This document shows positions 1-6,319 of a DNA stretch of 10,908 bases, piece after piece; within the stretch, counting starts at the first letter, position 1, and each line of letters begins with the position of its first letter. A program made the position numbers and the translations under genes. Under the pieces are notes generated by a model. It was given only the letters and a program-made list of their open reading frames with translations, ran no database searches and had not been told where the DNA came from. Source of the stretch: JBQLZO01 sp052168315 (GTDB lineage: Bacteria; Planctomycetota; Phycisphaerae; Phycisphaerales; UBA1924); NCBI GenBank assembly GCA_052168315.1, contig JBQLZO010000008.1, forward strand, positions 1-10,908, written 5' to 3'.

Positions 1-1061
1 GGAGTGGGGGGTGGGGGGATGGGGGGGTTGGGGGGGGGTTCGAGTTCGGGGCGCGCGAGGGGGTTCTCGATGCTGATGAGCACGCGTGCGAGGCGGCTGC
101 CGGGTTCGAGTTCGCCGATGATGCGTGCGACGACGCCCTGGCGGGTGATGCCCGGGCCCCAGGCGCGGGGGTTGTGGATGGTGACGGGGCTGGGCGTGGA
201 TTCGGATGAGCCGTCGGACGCGGCGGGGGCGGCCGGGGCGACCTGGATCCATCGGAGGGCGGAGACCGGGATGGCGATCTCGATCCAGTAGGTGTGGGCG
301 CCGACGAATCGGGCGAGCTCATCTCCGGCGGCGATGTTGTTGCCGACGCTGACGGAGCGGGTGACGATGTGGCCGTCGAACGGCGCGACGATGCGTGTGC
401 GTTCGAGGTCGAGCTGGGCGCGTTCGATGAGTGCTTCGGCGGCGCGGAGGCGGGCGCGGGCCTGGTTGACCTGGGGGATCCTGAGGATGAGTTCGCGGTT
501 GATCTCAGGGATGTCGACTTCGAGGAGTTCGAGTTCCTCACGGGCCACGGCCTGGTCGCCGAGTTCGATCTGCAGCGCGGCGTCGGCCTCATCGCGGGCG
601 GTCTGTCTCTGGAGGAGGACCTGCTCGTAGTCGGCGCGGTCGATCTGGACCATGAACTCGCCGGCGCGGAGGTATCCGCCGGGGACGAAGGACTCGCTCT
701 GTTCGATGATCATGCCATCGACGCGTGGGCGGATGATGGCCTCGCGGGCGGGCCTGACGGTGCCCATGGCGCGGATCCTGACGGGCGTGTCCTCGCGGCG
801 GACGCGTGTGACCTCGACGAGGCGGGAGGCTTCTTCGCCCTGTTGTGATTCGGCGGCCTTCTGGGCCGTGCCGGCGGTGGCGTTGAACCACCACGCGGCG
901 TACGCGCCGCCGGCGAGCAGGGCGAGGATGACGATGAGCTGCGTGATACCGGCGAGGATGGACAGCGCGCGTCGCGCGGCGGAGGGGCGCTTCCGCGCCT
1001 CGTGGCGTGTCGGGTGCCGGGGCGCGGGGGGGGAGGCCGTGTTTGTCGTCTCGTCGGTCAC
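1..1061 (-). CDS. RND efflux periplasmic adaptor (HlyD/MFP family), 3' end outside window
   Basis: This is a membrane-fusion protein that would link an inner-membrane RND pump to the outer-membrane channel encoded just upstream. About 353 codons are visible and no stop is reached, so the C-terminus lies beyond the left edge. The start is GTG at 1061, whose last two bases overlap the TGA of the upstream channel gene (GTGA), a usual sign of translational coupling. Residues 1-34 are basic and Pro-rich, 35-59 form a membrane anchor, about 80-145 and 225-255 are the two halves of the lipoyl/barrel-sandwich domain (RIVAPFDGHIVTRSVSVGN is the classic second half), and 150-222 is an Ala/Glu/Arg-rich helical hairpin. 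The beta-barrel region holds IHNPRAWGPGITRQGVVARI. The visible tail turns strongly Pro-rich after ISIENPLARPELE. The family call is firm; the substrate cannot be read from the sequence. Confidence 0.9.
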   Translation of the reverse strand, partial: MTDETTNTASPPAPRHPTRHEARKRPSAARRALSILAGITQLIVILALLAGGAYAAWWFNATAGTAQKAAESQQGEEASRLVEVTRVRREDTPVRIRAMGTVRPAREAIIRPRVDGMIIEQSESFVPGGYLRAGEFMVQIDRADYEQVLLQRQTARDEADAALQIELGDQAVAREELELLEVDIPEINRELILRIPQVNQARARLRAAEALIERAQLDLERTRIVAPFDGHIVTRSVSVGNNIAAGDELARFVGAHTYWIEIAIPVSALRWIQVAPAAPAASDGSSESTPSPVTIHNPRAWGPGITRQGVVARIIGELEPGSRLARVLISIENPLARPELEPPPNPPIPPPPT

Positions 1062-2815
1062 GCCTGTGGTGTCTCCGTGGGGCGCTGCGGGGTTGGCGGG
1101 GTCGCGGTCGGGGTGGGTGCGAGAGGGGTGTGGCTTGTCCGGTTCGTGTTCACTTGGATATCGGACGGGTTGGTGGGCACTTCGTTGTCGGGTGGCGGGG
1201 GCGCGGCGGGGTTCTGGGGATCGTGGATGAGGCCTTCCCAGCCGCCGGCGAGCGCTCGGTAGAGGTCGATGCGGATGGCGATGCGTTCGAACTGTGCGGC
1301 GATGAGGGATCGCTGGAGCTGCTGTTCGGTGGTGAGGGCTTCGAGCACATCGATGAAACTGATGTCGCCGTTGAGGTATTCGCGGTTCAGGCGTTCTGAG
1401 GTTCTTCTGGCCAGATCGACCTGACGTTCGAGGCGGAAAATCTGCTCATTTCGGGCATCCTCGCGTGCGAGCGCATCGACGACCTGTCGGAAGGCGGTGA
1501 GGACTGTCTGGGCGTAGGCGTTGATGGTTTCGGCCTTGGCGGCCTGGGCGCGGCGGACCTCGGCCTCGCGGCTTCCGGCGTCGAAGAGCGGGCCGAGGAT
1601 GTCGATGCTGATGAGCGCGAGCCAGTTGTCGAGCAGGTCTCCGAGTTGTTCCTCGACGGTGGAGAGTTCAGCGCCGATGCGGATGCTGGGGTATCGGTCG
1701 GCGATGGCGACGGCGAGCTGGGCGTCGGCGCCCTCGATGGCGATGTAGGCCGCGCGGATGTCGGGGCGTCGTTCGAGGAGTTCGGAGGGGAGCCCGAGCG
1801 CGGGGATGGGCGGGAGCGCGGGGAGGGTGGTGCTCCGGGTGGTGCTGCCTTCGAACGATTCGGTGGGGGATCGTCCGATGAGCACGAGCAGCGCATGGGC
1901 GATGGTCTCGATGCGTTCGTTGACGATGGCGCGTTGCTCGAGGGTCGACTCGAGGAGCCGCTGCTGGCGGAGGACATCGGCCGCCCGGACGACGCCGGCG
2001 CCGAATCGGGTGCGAACGACGCGGAGGACGGTCTCGTTGGTCTCGATCTGGTCTTCGAGGACGAGGGCCTGGGCGCGCTGCTCGATGAGCGCGTACCAGG
2101 TGAGGGCGATGTCGGCGGTGAGGGAGATGGCCGCGGCGGTGAGCTGCTCGGCGGCGAGGGCTCGGGCGGCCTCGGCCGAGTCGACGATGGCGCGGTTGCG
2201 TCCCCAGACATCGATCTCGTAGGAGCCGATGAGTGATGCGCCGAAGAGGTCATCCGGGCTGCGGAAGTCGTTCCGCGACTCGCGCGTTTGCTGTGCGAAG
2301 GCGGAGTAGTTGATGGTGGGGAAGAGGGCCGAGCGTTCGCGGTCGACGATGGCGCGGGCGGCGTCGAGCCGGTCGCGGAAGATGGCGAGGCTGAAGTTGC
2401 GCTGCAGCGCTTCGCGCTGGAGCTGTTCGAGGTGTGGATCGTTGAAGACGGTCCACCACTGCTCGGGGAGCGCGGGCGCGGTCGCGGCGGAGGAAGATGT
2501 GGTGCTGTCCGGATCGGAGTCGGTGAATGCGGGGGGGATGGTGAGGGGTTGCTGGAAGGTGCTGGCGTTGGCGTCGGAGTGTTGGTTTGGGGCGCAGGCG
2601 GGGAGGGTGAAGAAGAAGAGGGTGAGGGTGGGCAGGAGGCGTGTGAGGTTTCGCTTGCGGGTGGGATTGGAAGGTGGTTGGCGGGCGCGGCGGGTGGGGC
2701 CGGGATTGCGATGGGGCTGGGGGTTGGATCGGTGCCCGAAGGTGGCGGCGCGGGATAGGGGAGCTTGGCGGTCGGGAAGGCAACGCGTTTGAGGAGGAAG
2801 GAGGGGGAGCGGCAT
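1058..2815 (-). CDS. Outer-membrane efflux lipoprotein, NodT/TolC family
   Basis: This is the outer-membrane channel of a tripartite efflux system, translationally coupled to the adaptor downstream. From the ATG at 2815 it is 585 aa. A hydrophobic stretch ending in TLPAC (Cys at about residue 74) is a lipobox, as usual in NodT-type proteins. The two OEP repeats follow: EQWWTVFNDPHLEQL (about 118-132), YEIDVWGR (199-206), LLERRPDIRAAYIAIEGADA (346-365), YPSIRIG (375-381), LGPLFDAGSREAEVRRAQAA (407-426) and EYLNGDISFIDVLEA (479-493). Residues after about 530 are a Pro/Thr-rich tail. The start is uncertain. The frame stays open upstream to 3064, but that would run into the tRNA terminator. Even from 2815 the signal peptide is preceded by about 55 polar Arg/Pro-rich residues, and I see no ATG, GTG or TTG nearer to it. 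No Shine-Dalgarno is visible at 2815. Confidence 0.9.
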   Translation of the reverse strand: MPLPLLPPQTRCLPDRQAPLSRAATFGHRSNPQPHRNPGPTRRARQPPSNPTRKRNLTRLLPTLTLFFFTLPACAPNQHSDANASTFQQPLTIPPAFTDSDPDSTTSSSAATAPALPEQWWTVFNDPHLEQLQREALQRNFSLAIFRDRLDAARAIVDRERSALFPTINYSAFAQQTRESRNDFRSPDDLFGASLIGSYEIDVWGRNRAIVDSAEAARALAAEQLTAAAISLTADIALTWYALIEQRAQALVLEDQIETNETVLRVVRTRFGAGVVRAADVLRQQRLLESTLEQRAIVNERIETIAHALLVLIGRSPTESFEGSTTRSTTLPALPPIPALGLPSELLERRPDIRAAYIAIEGADAQLAVAIADRYPSIRIGAELSTVEEQLGDLLDNWLALISIDILGPLFDAGSREAEVRRAQAAKAETINAYAQTVLTAFRQVVDALAREDARNEQIFRLERQVDLARRTSERLNREYLNGDISFIDVLEALTTEQQLQRSLIAAQFERIAIRIDLYRALAGGWEGLIHDPQNPAAPPPPDNEVPTNPSDIQVNTNRTSHTPLAPTPTATPPTPQRPTETPQA

Positions 2816-3060
2816 GGGTCCGACCGGTCGAGTTTCGTGGTTGTGTGGCCGCATCCTTGGTTGGATGCGCGGGCATTCGAGCATATCGGAGCGATGGACG
2901 GGGTCTGGATGTGCGGGTGATGTCCGGGGTTGTCGCGTGGCACGCGCGTGGGCGCGGAGCGTTTTGGGGTGGGTGGGTTCGCGGGCAATGTGCTGATGGA
3001 TGCCCGAGCGTTGTTGAACGGATTGCTGCGATGGGATTCGAGGGGTGTGATGGGGGAACG
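2816..3060. other. Intergenic region upstream of the efflux genes
   Basis: This 245-bp spacer lies between the tRNA-side terminator and the efflux gene start. Short open frames here on both strands show no recognisable protein. The promoter of the efflux pair should be here. On the minus strand a TATGCT (2880-2885) resembles a -10 box, but I find no convincing -35 at the right distance, so no promoter is called. Confidence 0.4.
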
Positions 3061-3119
3061 ACAAGACCCCGCCGCCCGTGCGCCGATCGGATTCGGCGCT
3101 TGGGCGGCGGGGTCTTTGT
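3061..3119 (-). terminator. Nested hairpin, probable terminator of tRNA-Ser
   Basis: The outer stem pairs 3063-3077 (aagaccccgccgccc) perfectly with 3102-3116, 15 bp. After a 2-nt internal loop on each side, an inner 6-bp stem (3080-3085 with 3094-3099) closes on an 8-nt loop. It begins about 14 nt beyond the 3' end of tRNA-Ser. The stem carries A residues on one side and T residues on the other in both directions (read as RNA on the minus strand it ends in GGGGTCTTGTCGTT), so it could act on either strand. The U-tract is short, so termination efficiency is inferred from stem strength and position. Confidence 0.75.
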
Positions 3120-3133
3120 GCTGGGGAAGGAAG

Positions 3134-3222
3134 CGGAGAGGGGGGGATTCGAACCCCCGAGCCGGGTTGCCCCGACTACACGGATTCCAGCCGTGCTCCT
3201 TCAGCCACTCGGACACCTCTCC
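3134..3222 (-). tRNA. tRNA-Ser (anticodon GGA)
   Basis: This is an 89-nt class II tRNA. The acceptor stem GGAGAGG (3216-3222) pairs with CCTCTCC (3135-3141), with discriminator G at 3134 as expected for serine. The anticodon arm is CACGG-CTGGAAT-CCGTG (3179-3195), with anticodon GGA at 3186-3188, reading UCC and UCU. The T arm is GGGGG-TTCGAAT-CCCCC (3142-3158). Between them lies a long variable arm with a TCGGG/CCCGG stem, the serine-type identity element. CCA is not encoded; the bases after the discriminator are CTT, so CCA must be added by the nucleotidyltransferase. An open reading frame starting inside it is spurious. Confidence 0.97.
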
Positions 3223-3561
3223 GGGATGTGTCGGGCTCGGGGTGGCGTGGCCTTGGGCGCGTGGTGTGGCGCGTGGGGCGTGGCGTGGTCCGGGCCCGGG
3301 TGAGCGGGGATGCTAGCGAGGGTGGGCGAGGATGTCCCCGCTGGGGGGCGATGGGGGCGGGGATGGGGCGAGATTGGCGGGAATGCGGGGTGTGTGGGGC
3401 CCGGGGGGTCGGCGGGTGGGGGCGTGGATGGTGGTGTGGATATGTTTGGATGGGTGGGCGCGATGGGGTTGGGCGTGGGGAAAGGGGTTGCGCGGGGGGA
3501 AGGTTCTCGGATGGCGCGGGTAGTGCGTTGGGGGTTGGGGGGGCGAGCGGGAGTTGATGTT
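3223..3561. other. G-rich intergenic region between tRNA-Ser and truB
   Basis: About 340 bp separate the divergently oriented tRNA-Ser and truB. The plus strand is strongly G-rich (runs such as ggggggcgatggggg), and the reading frame of truB stays open back to 3310. The extra N-terminal residues that would result are Gly-rich low complexity and match nothing in the TruB family, so I leave them out. Promoters for both the tRNA and truB operon should lie here, but I see no convincing -10/-35 pair. Confidence 0.4.
3549..3553 (+). promoter_or_regulatory. Shine-Dalgarno site that favours the GTG start of truB
   Basis: GGGAG ends 8 nt before the GTG at 3562. This is a good site at the right spacing, and starting there gives the N-terminal length expected for TruB. 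A rival start is the ATG at 3511, which has GGGGGAAGG about 9 nt upstream and would add 17 residues. Confidence 0.5.
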
Positions 3562-4326
3562 GTGGGCAAGCGGAATCGACGGCCTGATCTCAATGGGGTG
3601 CTGCTGATCGACAAGCCGCTGGGGTGGACCTCGTTCGATGTGGTCAAGAAGGTGCGTGCGGCGACGCGGGGGGCGAAGGTGGGGCACGCGGGGACGCTGG
3701 ATCCGCTGGCCAGCGGGCTGCTGATCCTGTGCCTCGGCACGGCGACGAAGCGGATCGAGTCGCTGATGGGCTCGGAGAAGGTGTACGAGGGCGTGGTGGA
3801 CCTGTCGGGCGTGACGCCGACGGACGATCTGGAGTCGGCGGTGGTTCCGGTGGAGGTGGAGCGGGCGCCGGCGCTGGATGAGATCGAGCGGGTGATCGGC
3901 GAGCGGTTCATCGGGGCGATCGAGCAGGCGCCGCCAGCGCACTCTGCGATCCTGGTGGATGGGAAGCGTGCGTATTCGCTGGCGCGGGCGGGTGAGCTGA
4001 CGGAGCTGCCGGCGCGGACGGTGGTGGTGCACGAGATCGTGGTGAAGGGGTACGAATGGCCGAGGCTGGTGCTGGAGGTGCGGTGCGGGAAGGGGACCTA
4101 TCTGCGTTCGCTGGCGCGGGATCTGGGTCGGGCGCTGGGGACGGGTGGGTACCTGGCGGGGCTGCGGCGGACGCGGATCGGGAAGTACACGGTGGAGTCG
4201 GCGATCGGGCCGGAGGCGGTTGATGTGGAGGGGTTGGGGGAGGAGAGAGGCATCAGGGATCAGGGATCAGAGGAGAGAGGCATCAGGGATCAGGGATCAG
4301 GCATCAGTGAAGAAAGAGAGCACTGA
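3562..4326 (+). CDS. truB: tRNA pseudouridine-55 synthase TruB
   Basis: TruB converts uridine 55 in the T loop of elongator tRNAs to pseudouridine. From the GTG at 3562 it is 254 aa. NGVLLIDKPLGWTSFDVV (11-28) is the N-terminal family signature. VGHAGTLDPLASGLL (40-54) carries the catalytic Asp at 47, close to Asp48 of the E. coli enzyme, which supports this start. YEGVVDLSGVTPTDD, PPAHSAILVDGKRAYSLAR and CGKGTYLRSLARDLGRALG are further conserved blocks. The protein stops soon after YTVESAIG and so lacks a C-terminal PUA-type domain. Its last part is two copies of the decapeptide EERGIRDQGS plus a short charged end, built by a 30-bp tandem repeat. The 5-oxoprolinase genes follow after 34 bp on the same strand. 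The alternative start is ATG 3511. Confidence 0.93.
   Translation: MGKRNRRPDLNGVLLIDKPLGWTSFDVVKKVRAATRGAKVGHAGTLDPLASGLLILCLGTATKRIESLMGSEKVYEGVVDLSGVTPTDDLESAVVPVEVERAPALDEIERVIGERFIGAIEQAPPAHSAILVDGKRAYSLARAGELTELPARTVVVHEIVVKGYEWPRLVLEVRCGKGTYLRSLARDLGRALGTGGYLAGLRRTRIGKYTVESAIGPEAVDVEGLGEERGIRDQGSEERGIRDQGSGISEEREH
4241..4300 (+). repeat. Perfect 30-bp tandem repeat inside the 3' end of truB
   Basis: Two identical 30-bp copies (4241-4270 and 4271-4300) each contain an aggagaga block followed by heptamers of the form GGCATCA/GGGATCA/GGGATCA. A further partial unit (gcatcag) follows at 4301-4307. Because 30 is a multiple of three, the frame is kept, giving EERGIRDQGS twice. The heptamer substructure suggests growth by replication slippage. 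Confidence 0.95.
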
Positions 4327-4360
4327 TGGCGAGGGTTGGGAGTGGGTTGGATTGGATGCG

Positions 4361-5170
4361 ATGATGATGGGTGATGGTGTTGGCGATGCTGGTGGGGTGG
4401 CTGGGGCGCGAGGGGGGGCGGTGGGGTTGTCGATTGGGTGGACGAGCGATCGGACGGTGCGGATCGGAGTTCCTTCGGGGAATGGGGGGATGGGGGGGCT
4501 GGTGGTGCGTCGATGGTGTGAGGCGTTGCGGACGGAGTTGGGCGATGTGGTGGTGGATGTGGTGCCGACGCTGGTGAGCGTGTTGGTGCGGGTGGGCGCG
4601 GGGCGGATCGGGGATGAGTCAGAAGCGGCGGCGCTGGTGGAGCGTGTGCGGGCGGTCTCGGCGGGGGTGCTGGATGGGTTCGATAGAGAATCGCACGCGG
4701 AGGCGAGCGGCGATGAGGGTGGTGGGCGCGAGGTGGTGATCCGTGTGCGGTATGGGGGCTCGGCGGGGCCTGATCTTGCGGATGTGGCGGCGCGTGCTGG
4801 GATGACGGTTGAGGAGGCCGTGGCGATGCACGCGGGCGGGTCGTATCGGGTGGCGTTCCTGGGGTTCGCGCCGGGGTTCGCGTATCTGTCCGGGCTTCCG
4901 GAGCGCCTGGCATCGCCGAGGCTGGAGTCGCCGCGTGTGCGGGTGCCGGGCGGGAGCGTGGGGATCGCGGGGATGCAGACGGGCGTGTATCCGGGGGAAT
5001 CGCCGGGCGGTTGGCGGATCATCGGGCGCACGGATGCGGTGCTGTTCGATCCGGAGCGCGATCCGCCGAACGCGCTGAGCGCGGGCGATGTGGTGCGGTT
5101 CGTGCCGGTGGATGTGGATGGGCGCGATGTGGATGGGCGCGGTGGTGGCGCGGCGGGGGATGCGAGATGA
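4361..5170 (+). CDS. pxpB: 5-oxoprolinase subunit PxpB (KipI / AHS1 family)
   Basis: PxpB is one of three subunits of the ATP-dependent prokaryotic 5-oxoprolinase, which opens pyroglutamate to glutamate. From the ATG at 4361 it is 269 aa (ATGs at 4364 and 4367 are equally possible). RTVRIGVPSGNGG (31-43) corresponds to the usual first strand. The AHS1 core is clear: VRYGG (129-133), SYRVAFLGFAPGFAYLSGLP (161-180), SPRLESPRVRVPGGSVGIAG (185-204), QTGVYPGESPGGWRIIGRT (206-224) and the FDPERDPPNALSAGDVVRFVP end. The first 25 residues and the last 15 (a duplicated DVDGR) are Gly-rich and look unconstrained. Its TGA overlaps the ATG of pxpC (ATGA), so the two are probably translationally coupled. 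The Bacillus name KipI (sporulation kinase inhibitor) belongs to the same family but is not implied here. Confidence 0.92.
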   Translation: MMMGDGVGDAGGVAGARGGAVGLSIGWTSDRTVRIGVPSGNGGMGGLVVRRWCEALRTELGDVVVDVVPTLVSVLVRVGAGRIGDESEAAALVERVRAVSAGVLDGFDRESHAEASGDEGGGREVVIRVRYGGSAGPDLADVAARAGMTVEEAVAMHAGGSYRVAFLGFAPGFAYLSGLPERLASPRLESPRVRVPGGSVGIAGMQTGVYPGESPGGWRIIGRTDAVLFDPERDPPNALSAGDVVRFVPVDVDGRDVDGRGGGAAGDAR

Positions 5171-6252
5171 GAAGGAGCGGGCGAGATGGTGGCGATGGCG
5201 GCGTGCGGCTGGTGGTGGAGGATCCGGGGCTGCTGAGCACCGTGCAGGACCTGGGGCGCGCGGGGCACGGGGCGATCGGGGTGAGCGAGTGCGGCGCGGC
5301 GGACCGGCTGTCGTTGCGGATCGCGAACCGGCTGGTGGGGAACTCGGATGGCGCGGCGTGCTTGGAGTCGACGCTGAAGGGGTGCTCGCTGCGCGTGGCC
5401 GGTGGTGATGCGGTGGTGGCGGTGTGCGGGGGCGATGCGCATCCGGTGGTGGTGGGTGGCGATGGAGGTGGGGTTGGGGGGGGGCATCCGCTGGCGATGT
5501 GGCGGGCAGTTCGGGTGCGTGCGGGGGATGTGATCCGCCTGGGCGCGTGGGATCGCGGGGCGCGGGTGGTGCTGGCGGTGCGCGGCGGGATCGATGCGCC
5601 CGTGGTGCTGGGGAGCCGTGCCGCGCATGTGCCCAGCGGTGTGGGGGGCGGGCGGCTGGTGGAGGGATCGGTGCTGGCGGTGGGGGCGAGCGCGCGCGGG
5701 GGCGGGCTGGCGGGCCCGGGCGAGGAGCGGGCGGTGTGGGATGGTGGTCGGCGGGATGCGCTGATGGACCTGGTCCGGTCGCTGGGGTCCGAGCGTGTGC
5801 GGTTTGTGCGGAGCGCGGGTGGGGATGAGGATGGGGGTGGGAGCGGAGTGGAAGCGGTGCTGCGCGTGGGGCGTGATTCGGATCGGATTGGTGTGCGGCT
5901 GGAGTGGATGGGCGATGGTGGGGCGCGCGGGGTGTTGGGGGCGCGGGGGCGCGATGGTGGGGATGGCGCGGGCGAGGGGTTGGATGCGAGCGAGGGGATG
6001 GCGCCGGGGATGATCCAGCGGACCGCGAGCGGTGGGCTGATCGTGCTGGGCGCGGACTCAGCACCGACGGGTGGGTATCCGATGGTGGGGACGGTGATCG
6101 CGGCGGACCTGGATGTGATGGGGCAGAAGCGGCCCGGGGATGTGGTGCGGCTGGTGGAGGTGGATCGCGCCACGGCGTGGGCGGCGTGGCGGGCCCGGGA
6201 GGGCGCGCTGGATGCGGTGCTGCGGAGCGTGGAAGATGGATCGGGCGGATGA
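5167..6252 (+). CDS. pxpC: 5-oxoprolinase subunit PxpC (KipA / AHS2, biotin-dependent carboxyltransferase-like family)
   Basis: PxpC pairs with PxpB; the two together resemble the carboxyltransferase part of urea amidolyase. The protein is 361 aa from the ATG at 5167, which overlaps the pxpB stop by 4 bp. Conserved blocks are VEDPGLLSTVQDLGRAGHGA (17-36), RIANRLVGNSDGAACLE (51-67), the VLAVRGGID-PVVLGSRA segment, and near the C-terminus GMAPGMIQ followed by SAPTGGYPMVGTVIAADLD and GQKRPGDVVRLVEV. Gly/Asp-rich loops (for example the GGDEDGGGSG stretch) are longer than usual and look like lineage-specific insertions. No amidase or urea carboxylase gene is nearby, so a role in urea use is unlikely. 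Product and subunit assignment are firm. Confidence 0.93.
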   Translation: MRRSGRDGGDGGVRLVVEDPGLLSTVQDLGRAGHGAIGVSECGAADRLSLRIANRLVGNSDGAACLESTLKGCSLRVAGGDAVVAVCGGDAHPVVVGGDGGGVGGGHPLAMWRAVRVRAGDVIRLGAWDRGARVVLAVRGGIDAPVVLGSRAAHVPSGVGGGRLVEGSVLAVGASARGGGLAGPGEERAVWDGGRRDALMDLVRSLGSERVRFVRSAGGDEDGGGSGVEAVLRVGRDSDRIGVRLEWMGDGGARGVLGARGRDGGDGAGEGLDASEGMAPGMIQRTASGGLIVLGADSAPTGGYPMVGTVIAADLDVMGQKRPGDVVRLVEVDRATAWAAWRAREGALDAVLRSVEDGSGG

Positions 6253-6255
6253 GTT

Positions 6256-6273
6256 ATGATCGCGCGCGATCAT
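6256..6273. repeat. Perfect 18-bp palindrome in the pxpC-pxpA spacer
   Basis: ATGATCGCG is followed directly by its exact reverse complement CGCGATCAT, with no loop. It begins 3 bp after the pxpC stop and ends 46 bp before the preferred pxpA start. The first two bases of an alternative in-frame ATG (6272) lie at its right end. A loop-free, two-fold symmetric site of this size is typical of a homodimeric repressor operator, but its position inside an operon would be unusual. Binding is inferred only. Confidence 0.6.
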
Positions 6274-6319
6274 GGCGCGGGATGGATCAATCAGCGGCGG
6301 GACGGGCGGTGGCGCGGGG

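Noticed and set aside
294..848. Plus-strand open frame of 184 codons rich in Asp, Glu, Gly and Leu
   Set aside because: It is the antisense of the RND adaptor gene. Long antisense frames are expected at this GC content.
2880..2885. TATGCT on the minus strand as a promoter -10 box
   Set aside because: No acceptable -35 element lies 16-18 bp upstream, and single hexamer matches occur by chance.
2816..3064. N-terminal extension of the efflux lipoprotein to the ATG at 3064
   Set aside because: The start would lie inside the terminator hairpin, and the added residues are low complexity before a normal lipoprotein signal.
1387..3216. Long minus-strand frame of 609 codons beginning MSEWLKEHGWNPCSRG
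   Set aside because: Its first residues are translated from tRNA-Ser, a well-known false gene start, and the rest is an out-of-frame Ser/Pro-rich shadow of the efflux lipoprotein gene.
3310..3561. N-terminal extension of truB to the ATG at 3310
   Set aside because: The extra 84 residues are Gly-rich without family similarity. The GTG at 3562 has a good ribosome site and puts the catalytic Asp at the expected position.
4241..4307. Repeat at the truB end as a CRISPR or mobile-element footprint
   Set aside because: The units are contiguous, without spacers, inverted ends or target duplication, and are best explained as slippage of short repeats.
4297..6173. Long minus-strand Pro/Ser/Arg-rich frames opposite pxpB and pxpC
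   Set aside because: They are compositional shadows of two clearly recognised genes and show no domain.
4361..6252. Allophanate hydrolase or urea carboxylase reading of the AHS1/AHS2 pair
   Set aside because: There is no amidase domain and no biotin carboxylase gene nearby, and pxpA follows directly, which identifies the set as 5-oxoprolinase.
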